Shown: positions 1 through 8,740 of the stretch, piece after piece
Position numbering within the stretch: position 1 is the stretch's first letter
Layout: the number at the start of each line of letters is the position of its first letter
From: a bacterium
GTDB lineage: Bacteria; Patescibacteriota; Saccharimonadia; Saccharimonadales; Saccharimonadaceae
Length of the DNA: 51,833 nucleotides
Reading direction: 5' to 3'
NCBI GenBank assembly: GCA_030530485.1
Contig: JAUMUX010000006.1
Coordinates: 1 to 51,833 of the forward strand
The notes under the pieces: generated by a model
Databases searched by the model: none
Told to the model about the DNA's origin: nothing
The model's input: only the letters and a program-made list of their open reading frames with translations
Translations under genes and position numbers: made by a program

Positions 1-53
1 AACCGGTGTAAACGGTTTTGCAGACCGCTGCGTAACCACTCCGCCAAGGCGCC
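1..53 (-). tRNA. tRNA-Cys (GCA), 3' part cut by window edge
   Basis: On the minus strand the 5' acceptor strand GGCGCC starts at 53. It is followed by a D arm and an anticodon arm whose loop holds GCA (plus-strand TGC at 19-21). The T loop and 3' end lie outside the window. A minus-strand extended -10 (TGGTATAAT, plus-strand ATTATA at 70-75) sits just upstream, so this is its own transcription unit, read away from hisS. Confidence 0.9.
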
Positions 54-57
54 AAGG

Positions 58-78
58 TGGTATAAGATGATTATACCA
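58..78. promoter_or_regulatory. 8-bp perfect inverted repeat over the tRNA-Cys promoter
   Basis: TGGTATAA at 58-65 and TTATACCA at 71-78 form a perfect inverted repeat with a 5-bp spacer. The right arm is the extended -10 of tRNA-Cys. The left arm lies at the expected start-site region. It may be an operator or simply two opposed -10-like boxes. Confidence 0.45.
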
Positions 79-106
79 CAGTTTTTACGAAAAATAAACG
101 GTAGCG

Positions 107-1399
107 TTAAATCAGCTTTTCGAGCGGGATTTTTTCGCCATTGTCCATATTTTTAAATTCAAAAACTCCTTCTTCAATTTCTCGCTCACCGATTAACAGC
201 GTATATTTCACTCCTCGTTTATCGGCAAACTTAAACGCTTTTTTCACGTTCATTTCTTCAAGCAAAACTTCAACTTTCTTGCCCGATTCGCGCATTTTTT
301 GAGCAATTTCGAGCGATTTTGCCAACTCATTTTCGCTAAACGGAATAATCAAAAAATCTGCCGTAGAACGTTGTGAAAAATTCAACAATCCTAAATCGCG
401 CAAGCACCAAAACAGCCGTGTGAGCCCAATCGACGCGCCAACGCCAGGCATTTTTTCTTTCGAATAATATTCGCTCAGATTGTCGTATCGACCGCCGCTC
501 GAAATCGAACCAATCTCTTTAAAATCATTCAAATTCGTTTCAAAAACGGTGCCCGTATAATAATCCAAGCCGCGCACAATCAGCATATCGAGTTTGAAAA
601 ATTTGCGCTCAACGCCCATTTTTTCGAGCAATTCCGCCACTTTCGAAAGTTCGGCAACCCCCTTTTCGAATTTCGAATTGTTTAAATCCGCCGCAATTTT
701 TTGCAATTTCGCCAAAACTTCTTCATTCGAGCCTGAAATTTCGATAAAATCTTGAATCGTCTGCGCATTTTCGCCCAGCGCTAAATCGGCTAACTGCCGC
801 GAAAATTCATCTTGCGAAATTTTCTCGGCGCGGTCGATTAACGCCATAATTTCGCCCGATTTTTCACTCAAATTCAAGCCTTCAATCAAACCGCTGGTGA
901 TATTGCGATTATTGATGCGAATCGTAAAATCGCCAAAATTAAGCTTGCGAAAAATGCGATAAATCACCGCAATCACCTCAGCATCGTAATTCACACTCAA
1001 TTTATCGCGCCCAATTACATCAATATCGCACTGATAAAATTCGCGAAATCGCCCACGCTGAGCCCGCTCGCCACGATAAACTTTGCCAATTTGCGAGCGC
1101 TTAAATGGAAACTGTAATTGACCGAAATTTTCCGCCACAAAGCGCGCAGTCGGCACCGTCAAATCAAAACGCAAACTCAAATCATTATCGCCTTTCGAAA
1201 AACGGTAAATCTGCTTTTCGGTCTCGCCACCAGCTTTGGCAAGCAAAGTTTCAGAACGCTCAATAATCGGCGTATCAATCGGAGAAAAACCAAATTCCTG
1301 ATGCACGCCACGAATCACGCTTAAAATTCGGTCAAATTCGAGTTGCTCTTCGGGCAAAAGTTCCATCATACCAGGCAGTGGTTTTGTATTGATTTTCAT
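107..1399 (-). CDS. hisS: Histidyl-tRNA synthetase
   Basis: Class II aminoacyl-tRNA synthetase that charges tRNA-His with histidine in the cytoplasm. The 430-residue length is normal. Class II motif 2 is visible as RGERAQRGRFREF (residues 109-121). The histidine-specific motif is RGLDYYTG (276-283), with SGGRYDNL at 301-308. Motif 3 is GVGASIGLTRLF (319-330). The C-terminal part fits the usual anticodon-binding domain. The ATG at 1399 is preceded by a good Shine-Dalgarno (AAAGGAG), unlike many genes nearby. The gene is divergent from rarA. Its cognate tRNA-His lies in this window at 31577. Confidence 0.97.
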   Translation of the reverse strand: MKINTKPLPGMMELLPEEQLEFDRILSVIRGVHQEFGFSPIDTPIIERSETLLAKAGGETEKQIYRFSKGDNDLSLRFDLTVPTARFVAENFGQLQFPFKRSQIGKVYRGERAQRGRFREFYQCDIDVIGRDKLSVNYDAEVIAVIYRIFRKLNFGDFTIRINNRNITSGLIEGLNLSEKSGEIMALIDRAEKISQDEFSRQLADLALGENAQTIQDFIEISGSNEEVLAKLQKIAADLNNSKFEKGVAELSKVAELLEKMGVERKFFKLDMLIVRGLDYYTGTVFETNLNDFKEIGSISSGGRYDNLSEYYSKEKMPGVGASIGLTRLFWCLRDLGLLNFSQRSTADFLIIPFSENELAKSLEIAQKMRESGKKVEVLLEEMNVKKAFKFADKRGVKYTLLIGEREIEEGVFEFKNMDNGEKIPLEKLI

Positions 1400-1510
1400 A
1401 ATTCTCCTTTATTTTATAGGGTTATTTTACCATATTTTCGAAGAAATTGCGAGTTTTCGAAAATTTTTCGATTTTTTGCGCAGATTTTTCGAAAATGTTA
1501 TAATAGTTTT

Positions 1511-2764
1511 ATGGAAAATTCGAAAAAAATCCCACTCGCTGAACGTATGCGCCCGCAAACTCTGGACGAAGTTGTCGGGCAAAAACATTTGATTGGTGAA
1601 GGTGGAATTTTGCGCAAAATAGTGGAAAATCGCGAGCCAGTGAGTTTGATTTTTTGGGGGCCTGCGGGAACTGGCAAAACCACGCTTTCGCGGATTATTG
1701 CGCACGAAATTGAGGCGGATTTTATCGAAATTTCAGCCGTCACATCTGGTAAAAAAGACATCGAGCGCGTGGTCGAGCGAGCGCGCCAAAACTGGAATCT
1801 GGGCATTCGCACGGTGCTTTTTGTGGACGAAATTCATCGTTTCAATAAATCTCAGCAGGACGCTTTTTTGCCTCACATCGAGAGCGGGCTGATTTCACTC
1901 ATTGGTGCAACGACCGAAAATCCCGCTTTCGAAATTATCAATCCGCTGATTTCGCGCAGTCGCGTGCTCACTTTGAAGTCGCTCAAGCCTGCCGAAATCG
2001 CTGAAATCATCCAGAATACTCTTTCGAAAGTTGCGCCCAAAACCCAAATCGAAGACGACGCACTCGCGCTTCTTTCGAAAATTAGCAGTGGCGATGCGCG
2101 AACGGCTCTGGGCAATTTAGAGCTAATTTTGGCTTTCGAAAAACAAAAAATCACCGTCGAAAGCGTTAAAAATTCCATCGAAAACAGCAATTTGATTTAC
2201 GATAAAAAAGGCGACGTCCACTACGACACGATTTCAGCTTTTATCAAAAGTATGCGTGGCGGCGATGCGGCGGCGGCTGGTTTTTATCTGGCGCGAATGC
2301 TCAAATCGGGCGAAGACCCCAAATTTATTGCTCGTCGAATGCTAATTTTCGCCAGCGAAGATATTGGCTTGGCGGGAAATGGCGCAATTACGCTGGCAAA
2401 TTCGGCTTTTGAAGCGGTTGAAAAAATCGGTATGCCCGAGGCGAAATACGTGCTTTTTCACTGTGCAGTGGCGCTGACTAAAAGTAAAAAATCGCGCGAA
2501 ACTACTGGCATTATGTATCAATCTTACGATTTGGTTGAAAAATTCCCGCACGCCGAAGTTCCGCTCCACCTTCGAAATTCTACCTCCAAAATTACCGAGG
2601 AGCTCGGCTACACCGAAGGCTACGAGTGGAAAGCTGGTTTTCAGCACGAAAAAGGCTTTTTGCCTCAAGAAGTTTTAGATTTTCGAAAAGCTAAAAATCC
2701 TGATTTCGAAAAACTCAAGCAGGCGGAGTGGTCGCAAGAAATTGACAAAAAACTTAAAAACTAA
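1511..2764 (+). CDS. rarA: Replication-associated recombination ATPase RarA/MgsA
   Basis: AAA+ ATPase of the clamp-loader/RuvB superfamily that acts at stalled replication forks. Walker A is GPAGTGKT (residues 50-57) and Walker B is DEIH (106-109). Downstream are the SRSRV sensor region and the tetramerisation domain typical of MgsA, with EDPKFIARR and ASEDIGLA recognisable. The product is 417 residues. I place the start at 1511, although the frame is open further upstream. A perfect TATAAT lies at 1499-1504, so transcription should begin at about 1511 and the earlier codons would not be transcribed. The mRNA is therefore predicted leaderless. Its stop codon overlaps that of the convergent exonuclease gene. 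Confidence 0.95.
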   Translation: MENSKKIPLAERMRPQTLDEVVGQKHLIGEGGILRKIVENREPVSLIFWGPAGTGKTTLSRIIAHEIEADFIEISAVTSGKKDIERVVERARQNWNLGIRTVLFVDEIHRFNKSQQDAFLPHIESGLISLIGATTENPAFEIINPLISRSRVLTLKSLKPAEIAEIIQNTLSKVAPKTQIEDDALALLSKISSGDARTALGNLELILAFEKQKITVESVKNSIENSNLIYDKKGDVHYDTISAFIKSMRGGDAAAAGFYLARMLKSGEDPKFIARRMLIFASEDIGLAGNGAITLANSAFEAVEKIGMPEAKYVLFHCAVALTKSKKSRETTGIMYQSYDLVEKFPHAEVPLHLRNSTSKITEELGYTEGYEWKAGFQHEKGFLPQEVLDFRKAKNPDFEKLKQAEWSQEIDKKLKN

Positions 2765-4221
2765 ACTTCGGAATCTGGGAAAATATCTTCCAGCCAAAGG
2801 CGCAACTCTTCCAGAATAAATTCTTCGCGCGAATTTAACTCTGGTCGATTTGCAATTTCCTGCATTTCTTGCATAAATTTCGGAAGCATTTTTTGTAGAT
2901 TTTTGGCTCGATACTCTTCCCACTGGGCTTTTTCGCTTTCATTTAAAGCCTTCGGAAAACTCCTTGCTTTATAATGAACCAGCAAGTCGTCAAGCCGCTC
3001 ATCAACGAAATTCGGGTGAAAATCCGCCAATTCGCGCAAACCCGCATTGCGAATCACCTCGATTTTTCGCTCGTCCGCCTGCGGCACAAAGCCCTCGTAA
3101 AGTTGCGCTTCTGGATTGCGCGCCGATTTTTCTTTCGCCTCATTTTGATTTCCGAAATTACTGCTGCGCTTTTCGAAAGCCGTTCGAATATTCTCCGCAA
3201 GGTGCGGATTTTGGCGCAACATATCAATATTCTTCTGAATTTCCGCTAAATCAATTTGTAGGCGCTCACAATTTTCTTCATTCAAAACACCCACTGGCGC
3301 CACCGCTGGACATCTGTTATACTGCAAAATTTTAGCCGGAATCGCCACAAAATCTGGCTTCGAACGCGTTTCGAAATCTGCCGTTAAGCTTTCGAAAATC
3401 TGCTCGGCACTCCAGTTTAGGAATTTTTCGGGCGAAATTCGCGCGTCCCAAACAATCACATTGCGATTTTTCGCTGGGGCAAGCGGAAAAGCCACCGTCG
3501 TTTTTTCGAGCTCGGCGCTCAATCGACCCGAAGTGTAAACAAAAGGCTTCGGATTTTCTAAATTAATCATTTTCTGCACTTCCGTTTTCGAGCGCATTTT
3601 AAATAAATATTCGAAAATCTGTGGCTGCTTCGCTTTCAAAAGTCGCGCCACTTCAATCAAACCGACCACGTCAGCCAATGCATCGTGGGCGTTTTCGTGC
3701 GAGATACCATTTTCTTTGGTCAGCAATTCCAGCTTATTTGAAGGGAAATTTTCGCCCGTCTCCTCATTTTTAAGAAATGGCCAATTTATTCCATCTGGGC
3801 GAAGCGCGCGCACCATCCGCACCACATCGAGCAAATCCCACCGCGAGCGACCATCTTTCCACTGCCAATCATACGGCGCGTGAAAATTTCGCCACAAAAG
3901 ATGCTGAACGTGCGCGTCGTCAAAGCGAACATTATTGTAGCCAACCACCACCGTTTCTGGCGTGAAAAATTCTTCCACCAGCATTTTCGCAAATTCCGCC
4001 TCGGTGTAGCCTTCTTCAACCGTTTTTTGCGGGCTGATTCCCGTCACTAAAAGCGCATTCGGGCTTGGCAAGACATCGTCATTTAGGCGCACCAAAATAT
4101 TCACAGGCTCGCCAATCGGCCGCAAATCCATATCCGTGCGCTGCCCAGCAAACTGCATAATTCGGTCGTTTTGCGGGCTAAATCCGCTCGTCTCAAGGTC
4201 ATAAAAAAAGAAAGTTTTCAT
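2761..4221 (-). CDS. sbcB: Exodeoxyribonuclease I-like 3'-5' exonuclease
   Basis: DEDDh-family exonuclease that degrades single-stranded DNA 3' to 5' during repair and recombination. Exo motif I is DLET (residues 8-11). Exo II lies around NNVRFDD (96-102). Exo III contains AHDALADV (178-185) with the catalytic H179 and D184. The 486-residue length and the C-terminal half fit the SH3-like and helical regions of E. coli ExoI. The ATG at 4221 is preceded by TAAAAT (plus-strand ATTTTA 4228-4233) with only 6 nt between, so the mRNA should be leaderless. The gene is convergent with rarA, which also acts in DNA repair, and they share a 4-bp overlap. Confidence 0.9.
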   Translation of the reverse strand: MKTFFFYDLETSGFSPQNDRIMQFAGQRTDMDLRPIGEPVNILVRLNDDVLPSPNALLVTGISPQKTVEEGYTEAEFAKMLVEEFFTPETVVVGYNNVRFDDAHVQHLLWRNFHAPYDWQWKDGRSRWDLLDVVRMVRALRPDGINWPFLKNEETGENFPSNKLELLTKENGISHENAHDALADVVGLIEVARLLKAKQPQIFEYLFKMRSKTEVQKMINLENPKPFVYTSGRLSAELEKTTVAFPLAPAKNRNVIVWDARISPEKFLNWSAEQIFESLTADFETRSKPDFVAIPAKILQYNRCPAVAPVGVLNEENCERLQIDLAEIQKNIDMLRQNPHLAENIRTAFEKRSSNFGNQNEAKEKSARNPEAQLYEGFVPQADERKIEVIRNAGLRELADFHPNFVDERLDDLLVHYKARSFPKALNESEKAQWEEYRAKNLQKMLPKFMQEMQEIANRPELNSREEFILEELRLWLEDIFPDSEV

Positions 4222-4312
4222 GTTTATATTTTACTTGATTTCAATCTTTTTTTCAATTTTTATTGATTTTTGTGCTTAATTATTTTAAAATCGCCGAAAA
4301 ATTCAACCTTTA

Positions 4313-4340
4313 AAAGCGCGAAGTTTTAGCTCCGCGCTTT
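4313..4340 (-). terminator. Terminator after obgE
   Basis: 8-bp GC-rich stem (AAAGCGCG/CGCGCTTT) just downstream of the obgE stop on the minus strand, with a short T-run inside the distal arm. Confidence 0.65.
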
Positions 4341-4344
4341 AATT

Positions 4345-5646
4345 TTATTCTCCCCAATTCGAATCAACCAGCTCAAACTCATTGCCCGAAATTGAAACGA
4401 TACTCGAATTTTCGGCGCCCATTCGGCGAAGTTCGTGCTCGATTCCCATTTTGCGCAAAATATCCCGCAAACGATTCACGCCGTGAATATTCATAAAATT
4501 GGTGCGGCGGGCGAATTTTTCAATTTTTTCGCCCGAAACTTGGTAAATCTGGAGCTCTTCATCAAATTCTACCGTCCAAGCCTTGTCGATTTCTTCTTGC
4601 GAAAGCGAAATTACCGGCAAATCATCTGTTTCAGCTTCCTCATCAACATCAACTTCGGCATTTCGAACCACCTCAACTTCTTTTCGAAGCGCCCGCATTA
4701 CTTCTTTCAACCCTTGATGAGCGCTCGACGAAATTGTAAAAATCTGCGAATTTGGCGCTACTTTTAGCAGTTCATCAATTTGCATTTGCTTTAGCTCGTC
4801 GTCCATGCCTTCAGTTTTAGTTAGCGCAATAATTTCAGCCCTATTCAAAAGCTCTGGCTGATATTTTCGCAATTCTTCGCGAATAATTTGGTAGCGCTCA
4901 GCCACATTTTCTTCATAAATATCAATCAAGTGCAAAATCACCGAAGTTCGCTCAACGTGGCGCAAAAAAGCATCGCCCAAACCTTTGCCTTCGCTGGCAC
5001 CTTCAATCAATCCTGGAATATCCGCGATGAGAATATTCGCGCCGTCAATTTCAGCCACACCAAGATTTGGGGTCAAAGTAGTAAAAGCATAGTTTGCAAT
5101 TTCGGGTCGCGCGTTCGAAACCACGCTCAAGAAAGTAGATTTTCCCGCATTCGGAAAGCCCACCAGCCCAACATCCGCCAGAAGTTTTAGCTCAAGCTCG
5201 GCTTCAAAAGATTCACCCTCTTCGCCAAGTTCGGCAACTCGTGGCGTTTGGCGAACCGAAGATTTGAAGTGTGCATTGCCAAAACCGCCATCGCCGCCGC
5301 GAGCAATAATCGCCTCTTCACCATCAAATTTTAGGTCAGCTAAGATTTCGCCGTCGCGCTTTACGATAGTTCCAATTGGCACTTTCACAATAGTGTCTTC
5401 GCCCGACTTGCCCGTCTTGTTGCGCTTCGAGCCAGCTTCGCCGTTTTTACCTTTAATTTCAGGCTTATATCGAAAATTCAAAAGCGTGTTTAAATCCTTG
5501 GTGGCACGAAAAACCACATTACCGCCGCGACCACCATCGCCACCATCTGGACCGCCTTTTTCAATATAAAGCTCACGCCGAAAGCTAACGGCGCCGTTTC
5601 CGCCCCGTCCCGCCTGAATAAAAACTTTTGCTATATCTACAAACAT
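4345..5646 (-). CDS. obgE: GTPase ObgE/CgtA
   Basis: Obg-family GTPase linked to 50S ribosome assembly and growth control. The first ~155 residues form the glycine-rich Obg fold (for example GGPDGGDGGRGG at 31-42). The G domain starts with GFPNAGKST (163-171), and its DIPGLIEGA switch II and NKxD-like region follow. In place of a canonical NKxD I see ALTKTE, a common Obg variant. The last ~90 residues form an OCT domain, present in many but not all Obg proteins. Length is 433 residues. The -10 (TGGTAAAAT) ends about 9 nt before the ATG, so the leader is very short. Confidence 0.96.
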   Translation of the reverse strand: MFVDIAKVFIQAGRGGNGAVSFRRELYIEKGGPDGGDGGRGGNVVFRATKDLNTLLNFRYKPEIKGKNGEAGSKRNKTGKSGEDTIVKVPIGTIVKRDGEILADLKFDGEEAIIARGGDGGFGNAHFKSSVRQTPRVAELGEEGESFEAELELKLLADVGLVGFPNAGKSTFLSVVSNARPEIANYAFTTLTPNLGVAEIDGANILIADIPGLIEGASEGKGLGDAFLRHVERTSVILHLIDIYEENVAERYQIIREELRKYQPELLNRAEIIALTKTEGMDDELKQMQIDELLKVAPNSQIFTISSSAHQGLKEVMRALRKEVEVVRNAEVDVDEEAETDDLPVISLSQEEIDKAWTVEFDEELQIYQVSGEKIEKFARRTNFMNIHGVNRLRDILRKMGIEHELRRMGAENSSIVSISGNEFELVDSNWGE

Positions 5647-5689
5647 ACTTTCTTTATTTTACCACAGGAAGCTGTTTTTGTCGATGAAC

Positions 5690-5724
5690 AAAAAATAGAG
5701 CACCGTTTTTTAGATGCTCTATTT
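5690..5724 (-). terminator. Terminator after the LysM-CHAP gene
   Basis: Stem of AAATAGAGCA (5693-5702) with TGCTCTATTT (5715-5724). On the minus strand it is followed by a T-run. Confidence 0.85.
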
Positions 5725-5729
5725 AGATT

Positions 5730-6902
5730 TTAGTGAATGAAGTTCGAGACAGAACTTGCAGGAATCGTTCGTTGAGTTACGCGATATAGTGCACCGTTGT
5801 AGTTCATTTCTGAAATCAGAATTGTGCCATCGCCGTAAACTGCTTCAACGTATCCAACGTGACCCCAGCCATAAGAACCACCAGCATAAGCATTCCACTG
5901 AGCGATAGCCCCGACCGTTGGATTAGAATCTACCAAGTGGCCTGCTGCTCGAGCGCTGTATGCCCAACTCGAAGCATTACCCCAGAAGCTACCAATGTCT
6001 GGTCGCATATTGTAAACATACCAAGTACAGTTTCCAGGCGCGTAGGCATTTCCAGCTTTGAGTGAATAGTTACCCGCCACCGCTACAGCATTACCGTAGT
6101 TTACGCTTGAATTACTATAGCTATTTAAGCTTGTGGTTACTCGGCTCACCACTGGAGCAACATAATCTGGGCGGTCTTCTTCTGGCAAAATACCACCAGG
6201 AATCACAATTTCTTGCCCGCTAACAATATCTTCTGCCGTTTTTAGATTATTGTATGAAAGGATTCGCTCAATATCGGCTTGATATTTTTTCGCAATATCC
6301 TCTAATTTGTCAGCATCTTTAATCGTATAAACGATACCATCAACTGGCAAAATGCGAATTTCCTTATCGGCGGCAACAGTATCGCCCTTAAGATTATTCA
6401 CCCATTTAATCGTCTGAGCGGTAATTCCATATTTATCAGCGATTGATTGAATGTTTTCTTCGGCTGAAGTTTTGTAGATTTTAATCTTACGGTCATCCGA
6501 AGCTACTTCCAAAATCTTTGGTTTTTCAACCGCACCAGTGCTTTGAATATTAGAATCTTGCAAAACCGACATCGAGACCGAAAGGCTGGCGGTATTCGGC
6601 GCAACGGCCAAATTAGCAGTATCCGCCAAGTTTGCAATCACGTTTGATTCTGCAACTTGGTCAACAGAGTTAGTTTCTGCTTCGGTCAAAGCCGTGCTTG
6701 TTGAGTTTAGCTTTGAGATACTCTCTGTCTTGAAGTTATTTGCCGCATTTAAGTTTGAACCCCAAAAGGCCAAACCAGCAATACCGGCAAATGCAAAAAT
6801 ATAAGCTAAATTAGTCTTTTTCGAAAACAATTTCGAACGAAAACTTGGTTTTTTAGCGTTTGTATAGTCAATAATTTCAACTTGTGGCGTTTTGTTCGCC
6901 AT
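5730..6902 (-). CDS. Secreted LysM-CHAP peptidoglycan hydrolase
   Basis: 390-residue predicted cell-wall hydrolase. A cytoplasmic N-terminus is followed by one membrane segment or uncleaved signal (about residues 32-52). Next come a Thr/Ser/Asn-rich stretch and two LysM-type peptidoglycan-binding segments (about 139-236). The C-terminal CHAP domain (about 283-390) has the catalytic cysteine at 292 in GNCTWYVYN and the histidine at 348 in WGHVGYV. CHAP enzymes cleave amide or peptide-crossbridge bonds in peptidoglycan. In an epibiont this could serve its own division or attack on host wall; that is inference. No Shine-Dalgarno lies at normal spacing: the GGAGAAGG is about 22 nt from the ATG. 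The ~200-nt leader is described separately. Confidence 0.88.
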   Translation of the reverse strand: MANKTPQVEIIDYTNAKKPSFRSKLFSKKTNLAYIFAFAGIAGLAFWGSNLNAANNFKTESISKLNSTSTALTEAETNSVDQVAESNVIANLADTANLAVAPNTASLSVSMSVLQDSNIQSTGAVEKPKILEVASDDRKIKIYKTSAEENIQSIADKYGITAQTIKWVNNLKGDTVAADKEIRILPVDGIVYTIKDADKLEDIAKKYQADIERILSYNNLKTAEDIVSGQEIVIPGGILPEEDRPDYVAPVVSRVTTSLNSYSNSSVNYGNAVAVAGNYSLKAGNAYAPGNCTWYVYNMRPDIGSFWGNASSWAYSARAAGHLVDSNPTVGAIAQWNAYAGGSYGWGHVGYVEAVYGDGTILISEMNYNGALYRVTQRTIPASSVSNFIH

Positions 6903-7100
6903 TTTTCGATTACGAATAATCCTTCTCCCGCAGACGCATTACTGCGACGCACTACCTTATTCCTGTCCTTTCTTGCGAAAACGAGCACGGTGTCGACCTT
7001 TATTAGTTAATATTAGTGAAATCGTGCGCCCTTACGACAGTTTCTGGTAGGTTCGTCAGTCCAAAATCTCTCCACAAAAATGAAATTTTAGCTGATTCAC
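6903..7100 (-). promoter_or_regulatory. ~200-nt structured 5' leader of the LysM-CHAP gene
   Basis: Transcription predicted from about 7100 leaves a ~198-nt untranslated leader, very long for this genome. Nested pairings are possible: plus-strand 7046-7050 with 6952-6956, 7036-7040 with 6963-6967, and 7023-7027 with 6985-6989 (5 bp each). The 5' end (7096-7102) can also pair with 7014-7020 (7 bp), which would cross the others, so alternative folds are possible. I do not recognise a known riboswitch class. Confidence 0.45.
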
Positions 7101-7106
7101 TATTAG

Positions 7107-7135
7107 ATTTTAACAAAAAATAGCCCAAAAGTCAA
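7107..7135 (-). promoter_or_regulatory. Promoter of the LysM-CHAP gene
   Basis: On the minus strand, TTGACT (plus-strand 7130-7135), 17-bp spacer, TAAAAT (7107-7112). The -35 box lies in the loop of the terminator of the upstream gene mltG. Confidence 0.8.
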
Positions 7136-7151
7136 GTTTTTAGGCTATTTT
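7117..7151 (-). terminator. Terminator after mltG
   Basis: Stem AAAATAGCC (7117-7125)/GGCTATTTT (7143-7151), followed on the minus strand by T residues. Its 17-nt loop contains the -35 box of the next gene. Confidence 0.75.
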
Positions 7152-7163
7152 AGACGTTAGCAT

Positions 7164-8330
7164 TTAGATAATCTGGCACTTTTCTTGGCAATGATTTTTG
7201 ATATTTTGCTCGTGTTCAGAATTGGTTACGGCAAAATAAGTTTTATCGTCATCTCCGCTCAAAAAATAGAGATAATTATGCACATTTGGCTCGGCGGTCG
7301 CAACCAAAGCATCAACGCTCGGTGTGGCAATTGGTGTAGGCGTAAGGCCTTTATATCGGCGCAAATTATATGGACTATCATAATTGACATCTCGAGAAAC
7401 CCCCATTTTATCGGTGATATACTGGTAAGTTACGTCAGAGCCTAATGTCATATCTGCGCGCAAACGGTTATAAAATACGCCCGCAACATCTTTTTTGTCT
7501 TCAAGATTATTCAAAGTTTCCTTCTGCACAATCGAAGCCAGCGTAATTCCTTCGTAAAGGTTCAAACCTTTTTCCTTGAATTTCGAAGCCAAGTTAAGTT
7601 CAACAACCTTCTTTTCGAAATCGCTCAAAAATCTTCGAATAATGTTTTTCGCTGGGGTTCCTTTTTCGAAAGTGTGCGTTTCGCCATACAAGAAGCCCTC
7701 GAGGTCGGAATCCGCAGGCTTTCCCGCAAACAGCTCTGGAAATTCACTCGAATAATCTTCTGCGAATGCCTCTTCTACTTCTTGATTCGAAAATCCCGCT
7801 TTGAGCATTGTCTGCTTCGCCATTGCTACCGTTCCGCCTGGCAAAAACATAATCGAAATATCCGTCGAAACCTGCCCTTCATTCAAATATTTTAAAATTT
7901 CTGGAATGGTCATTTTAGCCGAAAAAGAATATTTGCCCACGCGCATATTCGTCAAATGGTTGAGGCGAGCATAAATTTCGAACGAGAATTTCGAAGAAAT
8001 CAAGCCTGTATTTTTCAATTCCTCGGCCACTGTTGATACAGTGTCGCCCTGCTCAACTGTAAAGGTTTTTTCAACTCCACTTTCAGCTTTATACGCAATG
8101 TCGTTTTGATATTGAAAAAACGCCACTCCGCAAAAAGTAATCATTGCGGCAAAAATTCCAGCAAAAATAATTGCAACCTTTTTCGGCCAACGGCGAGCTG
8201 GTTTTGGTGGTTGAGCCTCCATAAAAGCCTGACGGTCGAAGTTTTTTTCGGTTGGGTCTTGTGCCGCCGCCTGCTCGCGGCTTAAAACTGGCAATCGTCG
8301 CTTTTTAACTGGTTTTTTAAATCCGTCCAT
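7164..8330 (-). CDS. mltG: Endolytic murein transglycosylase MltG (YceG-like)
   Basis: Membrane-anchored lytic transglycosylase that cuts nascent glycan strands and helps set their length. It has a basic cytoplasmic tail, one membrane helix (about residues 51-73) and a LysM-like segment. Then come the family motifs LEGFLYGETHTF (210-221), ASIVQKE with the conserved catalytic-type glutamate 271, and VFYNRL (285-290). LGSDVTYQY and EHEQNIKNH follow. Length is 388 residues. Its ATG overlaps the ruvX stop by one base (TAATG), so the two are translationally coupled. It is the last gene of the ftsA-like/ruvX/mltG operon. Confidence 0.95.
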   Translation of the reverse strand: MDGFKKPVKKRRLPVLSREQAAAQDPTEKNFDRQAFMEAQPPKPARRWPKKVAIIFAGIFAAMITFCGVAFFQYQNDIAYKAESGVEKTFTVEQGDTVSTVAEELKNTGLISSKFSFEIYARLNHLTNMRVGKYSFSAKMTIPEILKYLNEGQVSTDISIMFLPGGTVAMAKQTMLKAGFSNQEVEEAFAEDYSSEFPELFAGKPADSDLEGFLYGETHTFEKGTPAKNIIRRFLSDFEKKVVELNLASKFKEKGLNLYEGITLASIVQKETLNNLEDKKDVAGVFYNRLRADMTLGSDVTYQYITDKMGVSRDVNYDSPYNLRRYKGLTPTPIATPSVDALVATAEPNVHNYLYFLSGDDDKTYFAVTNSEHEQNIKNHCQEKCQII

Positions 8331-8740
8331 TAAAAGTTCTCCTCTAAATAATCTTGCAAAATAATCGCTGCAGCGTTCATATCAATATCCCCTTTCGAAT
8401 ACGGTTTTTTATAGCTCTTGAGCAAATCTTCAGCCTGAACACTGGTTAAGCTCTCGTCTTGAAAATCAATTTTATCAACCGCAAATTCAAAATTTTGGGC
8501 AAAATTCTTCGTATAACTACTCTGAGCCGTTTCTTCACCGCTGAGATTTCTCGGCAAGCCAATCACCAAAATATTGATTTTCTCTCTGGTGATAATTTGA
8601 ATAATCTGCTCAATTTCAGAGTGGTTATCGTCAACTTCAATCGTCGTTAAAGGCACTGCAATTCTAATTCCCGAATCCGCCAGCGCCACCCCAATACGCC
8701 TCGTTCCAACATCAAGTGCCATCAAGTTCTTTTTCGACAT
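8330..8740 (-). CDS. ruvX: RuvX/YqgF-type Holliday junction resolvase-like nuclease
   Basis: RNase H-fold protein of 136 residues, normal for the family. YqgF homologues act in Holliday-junction resolution or in pre-16S rRNA processing. The first acidic residue lies in ALDVGTRRIGVALAD (D10). LVIGLPRNLSG and FQDESLTS follow, and a C-terminal DMNAAAIILQDYLE carries the last acidic residues. The ATG directly follows the stop codon of the upstream membrane-protein gene (TAA-ATG) and its stop overlaps mltG, so it sits in a tight operon. Confidence 0.93.
   Translation of the reverse strand: MSKKNLMALDVGTRRIGVALADSGIRIAVPLTTIEVDDNHSEIEQIIQIITREKINILVIGLPRNLSGEETAQSSYTKNFAQNFEFAVDKIDFQDESLTSVQAEDLLKSYKKPYSKGDIDMNAAAIILQDYLEENF

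Noticed and set aside
1343-1510. Upstream extension of rarA from the open frame
   Set aside because: The TATAAT at 1499-1504 would lie inside the extension, and family proteins begin at about the 1511 ATG.
6903-7100. c-di-AMP (ydaO) riboswitch upstream of the wall hydrolase
   Set aside because: The context is attractive, but I cannot find the conserved ydaO core sequences.
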